8,273 nucleotides of DNA, from contig DQSP01000257.1 in assembly GCA_015663215.1 (NCBI GenBank), forward strand, positions 1-8,273. The letters are read 5' to 3'. Made by a program: the position numbers and the translations under genes. Shown piece by piece: positions 6,350 to 8,273 of this stretch; position 1 is the first letter of the stretch; each line of letters opens with the position of its first letter. The notes beneath the pieces were generated by a model that was given only the letters and a program-made list of their open reading frames with translations, made no database searches and was not told where the DNA came from. This DNA is from Sulfurimonas sp. (GTDB lineage Bacteria > Campylobacterota > Campylobacteria > Campylobacterales > Sulfurimonadaceae).

Positions 6350-7063
6350 ATGAATTTACTTAAAGAATTTTTTATAGAGGATAAATGCTCTTACTTAGAT
6401 GAACGTGAACAAAAAACACATTACAAAATGATAGATGAATGTGATGCTGAGTCTTGTGAAGCTTTAGTCGAGAGAGGATTTCGCCGTTTTGGTAAGATGT
6501 ATTTTAGACCTATATGTGGAGATTGTACCGAATGTCAGAGTATTAAAATAGATGTTGAGAACTATAGTTTTAGTAAATCAGCTCGAAGAATCCTCAAAAA
6601 AGCTTCGCACCTTACCTCATACATACAAAAACCAACTCTCACAAGAGAGCATATGAAAATATTTAAAAAGTATCATTTACACATGAGCGATAAAAAAGCT
6701 TGGGAGTACACAGAAACTTCTCCTGAGAACTACCATAGCTCTTTTGTTGCAGGTCATGAAGATTTTGGTTATGAAGTACTCTACTATGATGAAAACACTT
6801 TAGTTGCAGTAGATTTAATAGATGTTTTAGAAGATGGCATATCATCAATATATTTTTTCTACGATCCAGACTACTCATATCTGTCTTTAGGAAAGTTTTC
6901 ACTTTACAATCAAATCAAACTTGCTAAGAATACGAATAAATCATGGATATATTTAGGATACTATGTGGAGGATTGCCCTTCACTCTCTTACAAGTCTCAA
7001 TACAAACCCTACTTAACACTCAAAGATAGACCAAATGAGCATGAGAGATATGAGTGGTTCTAA
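6350..7063 (+). CDS. bpt: Aspartate/glutamate leucyltransferase (aminoacyl-tRNA-protein transferase, Bpt/ATE family)
   Basis: This cytosolic enzyme moves leucine (in the bacterial Bpt branch) from tRNA onto proteins with N-terminal Asp or Glu, marking them for ClpS/ClpAP. The 237 residues match a full-length Bpt. The N-terminal ATE domain has the cysteine motifs CSYLDERE (C13) and YFRPICGDCTECQ (C56, C59, C62), which in the ATE family are implicated in metal or Fe-S binding. The C-terminal domain has YFFYDPDYSYLSLGKFSLYN (168-187) and YLGYYVEDCPSLSYKSQYKP (201-220), the conserved acyltransferase core. No Shine-Dalgarno sequence is evident before the ATG. The substrate aminoacyl group (Leu or Arg) is inferred from the branch, not read from sequence. 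Its stop codon lies in a palindrome shared with the convergent gene. Confidence 0.92.
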   Translation: MNLLKEFFIEDKCSYLDEREQKTHYKMIDECDAESCEALVERGFRRFGKMYFRPICGDCTECQSIKIDVENYSFSKSARRILKKASHLTSYIQKPTLTREHMKIFKKYHLHMSDKKAWEYTETSPENYHSSFVAGHEDFGYEVLYYDENTLVAVDLIDVLEDGISSIYFFYDPDYSYLSLGKFSLYNQIKLAKNTNKSWIYLGYYVEDCPSLSYKSQYKPYLTLKDRPNEHERYEWF

Positions 7064-7082
7064 GTAATAAGCTATTGCTTAG
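7060..7082. terminator. Palindrome spanning both convergent stop codons (bpt and the coiled-coil gene)
   Basis: Arms 7060-7069 (ctaagtaata) and 7073-7082 (tattgcttag) pair over 10 bp around the loop agc, with one imperfect pair (T7065/G7077) that is a U-G wobble in plus-strand RNA and an A-C mismatch in minus-strand RNA. The bpt TAA (7061-7063) is in one arm and the opposing gene's TAA (7079-7081) in the other. A T6 run follows on the plus strand only after about 14 bases, so intrinsic termination is plausible but weak. Confidence 0.45.
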
Positions 7083-7744
7083 TTAGCAAGTTCTCTTTTT
7101 TGAACTTTTCTAATTTGTTCTTTTTTATTATTAACATCTTTTTGAAGATCTTCTTCAAGCTTCTTTTGTTGTGCTTTATCATTCTCACGTATACGCTTTA
7201 TTTTCTCTTCTTGTAACTGTTTTTTTGTTTTATAGCGCTTTTTTTCACTCTCTTTTTGTCTTTTAAGTCTTGCATCTTCTTCTAAAAGCTTATCTATAAT
7301 ACCTGTAGAATCAATTTGTTCTTTATTTTTGTAATAATAATCAATAATCTCTTTTTTATTCTTATTTGTATCAATGAGTCCACTATTGATAATTTGTGAA
7401 AAAAGTTTAAAATTATCTTTTTTCATAGATTCTTTATATTGGTTTTTGATACTTCTTAAATAGTAATCATTTGTTTTAGAAAGTGCACGAAGTTTGTTCA
7501 GGTACTCTTTTTTTAGTTTGCTTGTAGCAGACTTTTCTAATGTGTACCCTTCTTCTTTAGTTTCATGTACTGCAGTTACATACTTCTCAATATCATCTAA
7601 ATAGAGCGAATAACTCTCTATCTGCTTTAAAGATTCAATATTATTTACATTATTGTAGATTACATCGCCTAAAACAGCATATGGTTTTGGATTATGTGCA
7701 TTTAAAAGAGTTGTTAGTAGTGTTATTAAAATTAATTTATACAT
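7079..7744 (-). CDS. Exported Lys/Glu-rich coiled-coil protein, function unknown
   Basis: I do not recognise this 221-residue protein. It starts with a Sec-type signal peptide (MYKLILITLLTTLLNA, likely cut after A16), so it should be periplasmic or surface-exposed. Residues 20-140 look helical, with several Tyr (including YYY at 136-138). From about 148 to 218 the sequence is almost all Lys, Glu, Arg, Gln and Asp with few hydrophobics, in line with a long coiled coil or single charged helix. There is no cysteine and no lipobox. An extended -10 lies about 23 bases upstream; the ribosome site is weak (TAGG). It is downstream of fusA on the same strand but separated by hairpins and its own promoter, so it is probably transcribed alone. 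Roles in envelope structure or protein binding are only guesses. Confidence 0.82.
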   Translation of the reverse strand: MYKLILITLLTTLLNAHNPKPYAVLGDVIYNNVNNIESLKQIESYSLYLDDIEKYVTAVHETKEEGYTLEKSATSKLKKEYLNKLRALSKTNDYYLRSIKNQYKESMKKDNFKLFSQIINSGLIDTNKNKKEIIDYYYKNKEQIDSTGIIDKLLEEDARLKRQKESEKKRYKTKKQLQEEKIKRIRENDKAQQKKLEEDLQKDVNNKKEQIRKVQKRELAN

Positions 7745-7766
7745 AAGAAGCCTAAGTTTTTTTATA

Positions 7767-7775
7767 ATTATAGCA
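7767..7775 (-). promoter_or_regulatory. Promoter (extended -10) for the coiled-coil gene
   Basis: The minus strand reads TGCTATAAT, a perfect TGn-TATAAT extended -10. Initiation near 7760 gives a leader of about 16 bases. No -35 hexamer was recognised. Confidence 0.62.
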
Positions 7776-7799
7776 GTTTTTGATTAGATAAAGGAAAGG

Positions 7800-7823
7800 T
7801 TTACTCTCCAAAAGGAGAATAAA
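7800..7823 (-). terminator. Hairpin downstream of fusA (distal)
   Basis: Arms 7800-7809 and 7814-7823 form a 10-bp stem around a 4-base loop. The pair 7804/7819 is G-U in minus-strand RNA but C-A in plus-strand RNA, so the fold is better in the fusA direction. Pyrimidine-rich sequence (cctttccttta), not a pure U-run, follows. Confidence 0.5.
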
Positions 7824-7831
7824 GTGTAAAA

Positions 7832-7856
7832 GTTAGTAGTTAGAGTAGATACTAAC
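7832..7856 (-). terminator. Hairpin over the fusA stop codon (proximal)
   Basis: GTTAGTA and TACTAAC (7832-7838 and 7850-7856) pair perfectly around an 11-base loop, with the fusA TAG inside one arm. On the minus strand the stem is followed by ttttacacttt, a broken U-rich tail. A ribosome finishing fusA would cover it, so its role may be mRNA end protection, not termination. Confidence 0.35.
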
Positions 7857-8273
7857 CGTTACGTTTTTTCTGAATCTCTTCAGATACTGCTTTAGGAACT
7901 TCAGCATAGTGATCAAATTCCATAGAGTAAGTCGCACGTCCTTGAGTAGCTGAACGAAGGTCAGTTGAGTAACCAAACATTTCAGATAAAGGAACATGAG
8001 CATCAACAATTTTACTACCAGCTCTATCACCCATAGAATTGATTTGTCCACGACGACGGTTAAGGTCACCGATAACATCACCCATATTTTCTTCAGGAGT
8101 TTCAACTTCAACTTTCATCATTGGCTCAAGTATTGCAGGTCTTGCAATACGACAAGCAGCTTTGAAACCCATAGAAGCAGCAAGTTTAAATGCCATCTCA
8201 TTTGAATCAACATCATGGTAAGAACCCTCATATAGAGTCACATCGATATCTTCCATTGGATAACCTGCAAGAA
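7852..8273 (-). CDS. fusA: Elongation factor G, C-terminal part (cut by window edge)
   Basis: This is the last 139 residues plus stop (TAG) of EF-G, the GTPase that drives translocation of tRNAs and mRNA on the ribosome. The visible part covers the end of domain IV ([20 protein letters not shown], then [15 protein letters not shown]) and domain V ([20 protein letters not shown], then DLNRRRGQI, and [20 protein letters not shown]), ending KRNG. The open frame runs on through the window edge; the Met at 8256 is internal. The match is to canonical translational EF-G, with the RRG and PLSEMFGY blocks intact; a second EF-G paralogue cannot be fully excluded from the C-terminus alone. In this phylum fusA usually lies in the rpsL-rpsG-fusA operon, which would be off the right edge here. 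Confidence 0.97.
   Translation of the reverse strand, partial: LAGYPMEDIDVTLYEGSYHDVDSNEMAFKLAASMGFKAACRIARPAILEPMMKVEVETPEENMGDVIGDLNRRRGQINSMGDRAGSKIVDAHVPLSEMFGYSTDLRSATQGRATYSMEFDHYAEVPKAVSEEIQKKRNG

Noticed and set aside
6334..6363. Nine-codon ORF (MSKSHYEFT) overlapping the bpt start in another frame
   Set aside because: It has no ribosome site and a length expected by chance; nothing supports a leader peptide.
7833..8111. 92-codon minus-strand frame inside the fusA 3' end
   Set aside because: It is a shifted frame of the conserved EF-G sequence and its low-complexity Leu/Val content is typical of a shadow.
1..8273. CRISPR array, tRNA/rRNA genes, prophage or toxin-antitoxin pair
   Set aside because: No regularly spaced repeats, cloverleaf sequence, phage structural gene or small paired ORFs were seen on either strand.

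Overview
The window reads as ordinary chromosome from an AT-rich member of the Campylobacterota (Epsilonproteobacteria), most like Sulfurimonas or a close relative. The grounds are the gene order flgB-flgC-fliE followed directly by a division transpeptidase (the order I recall from Campylobacter and Helicobacter), extended -10 (TGnTATAAT) promoters with no clear -35, a sigma-54 promoter ahead of the rod genes, and an FlgC longer than the enterobacterial one. The genus is an inference; no rRNA gene is present. Every complete gene ends in TAA.

Layout, left to right. (1) 1-808, minus strand: the 5' part of a REP-associated (IS200-like Y1/HUH) tyrosine transposase cut by the window edge, preceded by a short GGGGTCAGACCC palindrome and a perfect 10-bp hairpin, then a single type IV pilin-like gene. 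(2) 994-4044, plus strand: a flagellar rod/export operon flgB-flgC-fliE starting from a well-formed sigma-54 promoter and running into ftsI, a septal class B penicillin-binding protein. (3) 3991-4812, minus: panC (pantothenate synthetase), whose conserved 3' end overlaps the 3' end of ftsI in antisense by 54 bp. (4) 4864-5961, plus: prfB (release factor 2), divergent from panC, with both promoters packed into 51 bp. (5) 5969-6301, minus: a small two-helix membrane protein of unknown role. (6) 6350-7063, plus: bpt, the leucyl/arginyl-tRNA-protein transferase of the N-degron pathway. (7) 7079-7744, minus: an unrecognised exported, lysine/glutamate-rich coiled-coil protein. (8) 7852-8273, minus: the C-terminal 140 or so residues of elongation factor G (fusA), followed by two hairpins.

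Functionally the window is mostly housekeeping: flagellar basal body assembly, septal wall synthesis, CoA precursor synthesis, translation (RF2, EF-G) and protein turnover. Genes are packed tightly, with convergent and divergent pairs sharing terminators, promoters or even coding sequence. I did not find a convincing undescribed multi-gene system. The points most worth a second look are the transposase with its palindromes, the sigma-54 link between rod genes and ftsI, the ftsI/panC overlap, the palindrome holding both stop codons between bpt and its neighbour, and the two unrecognised envelope proteins.
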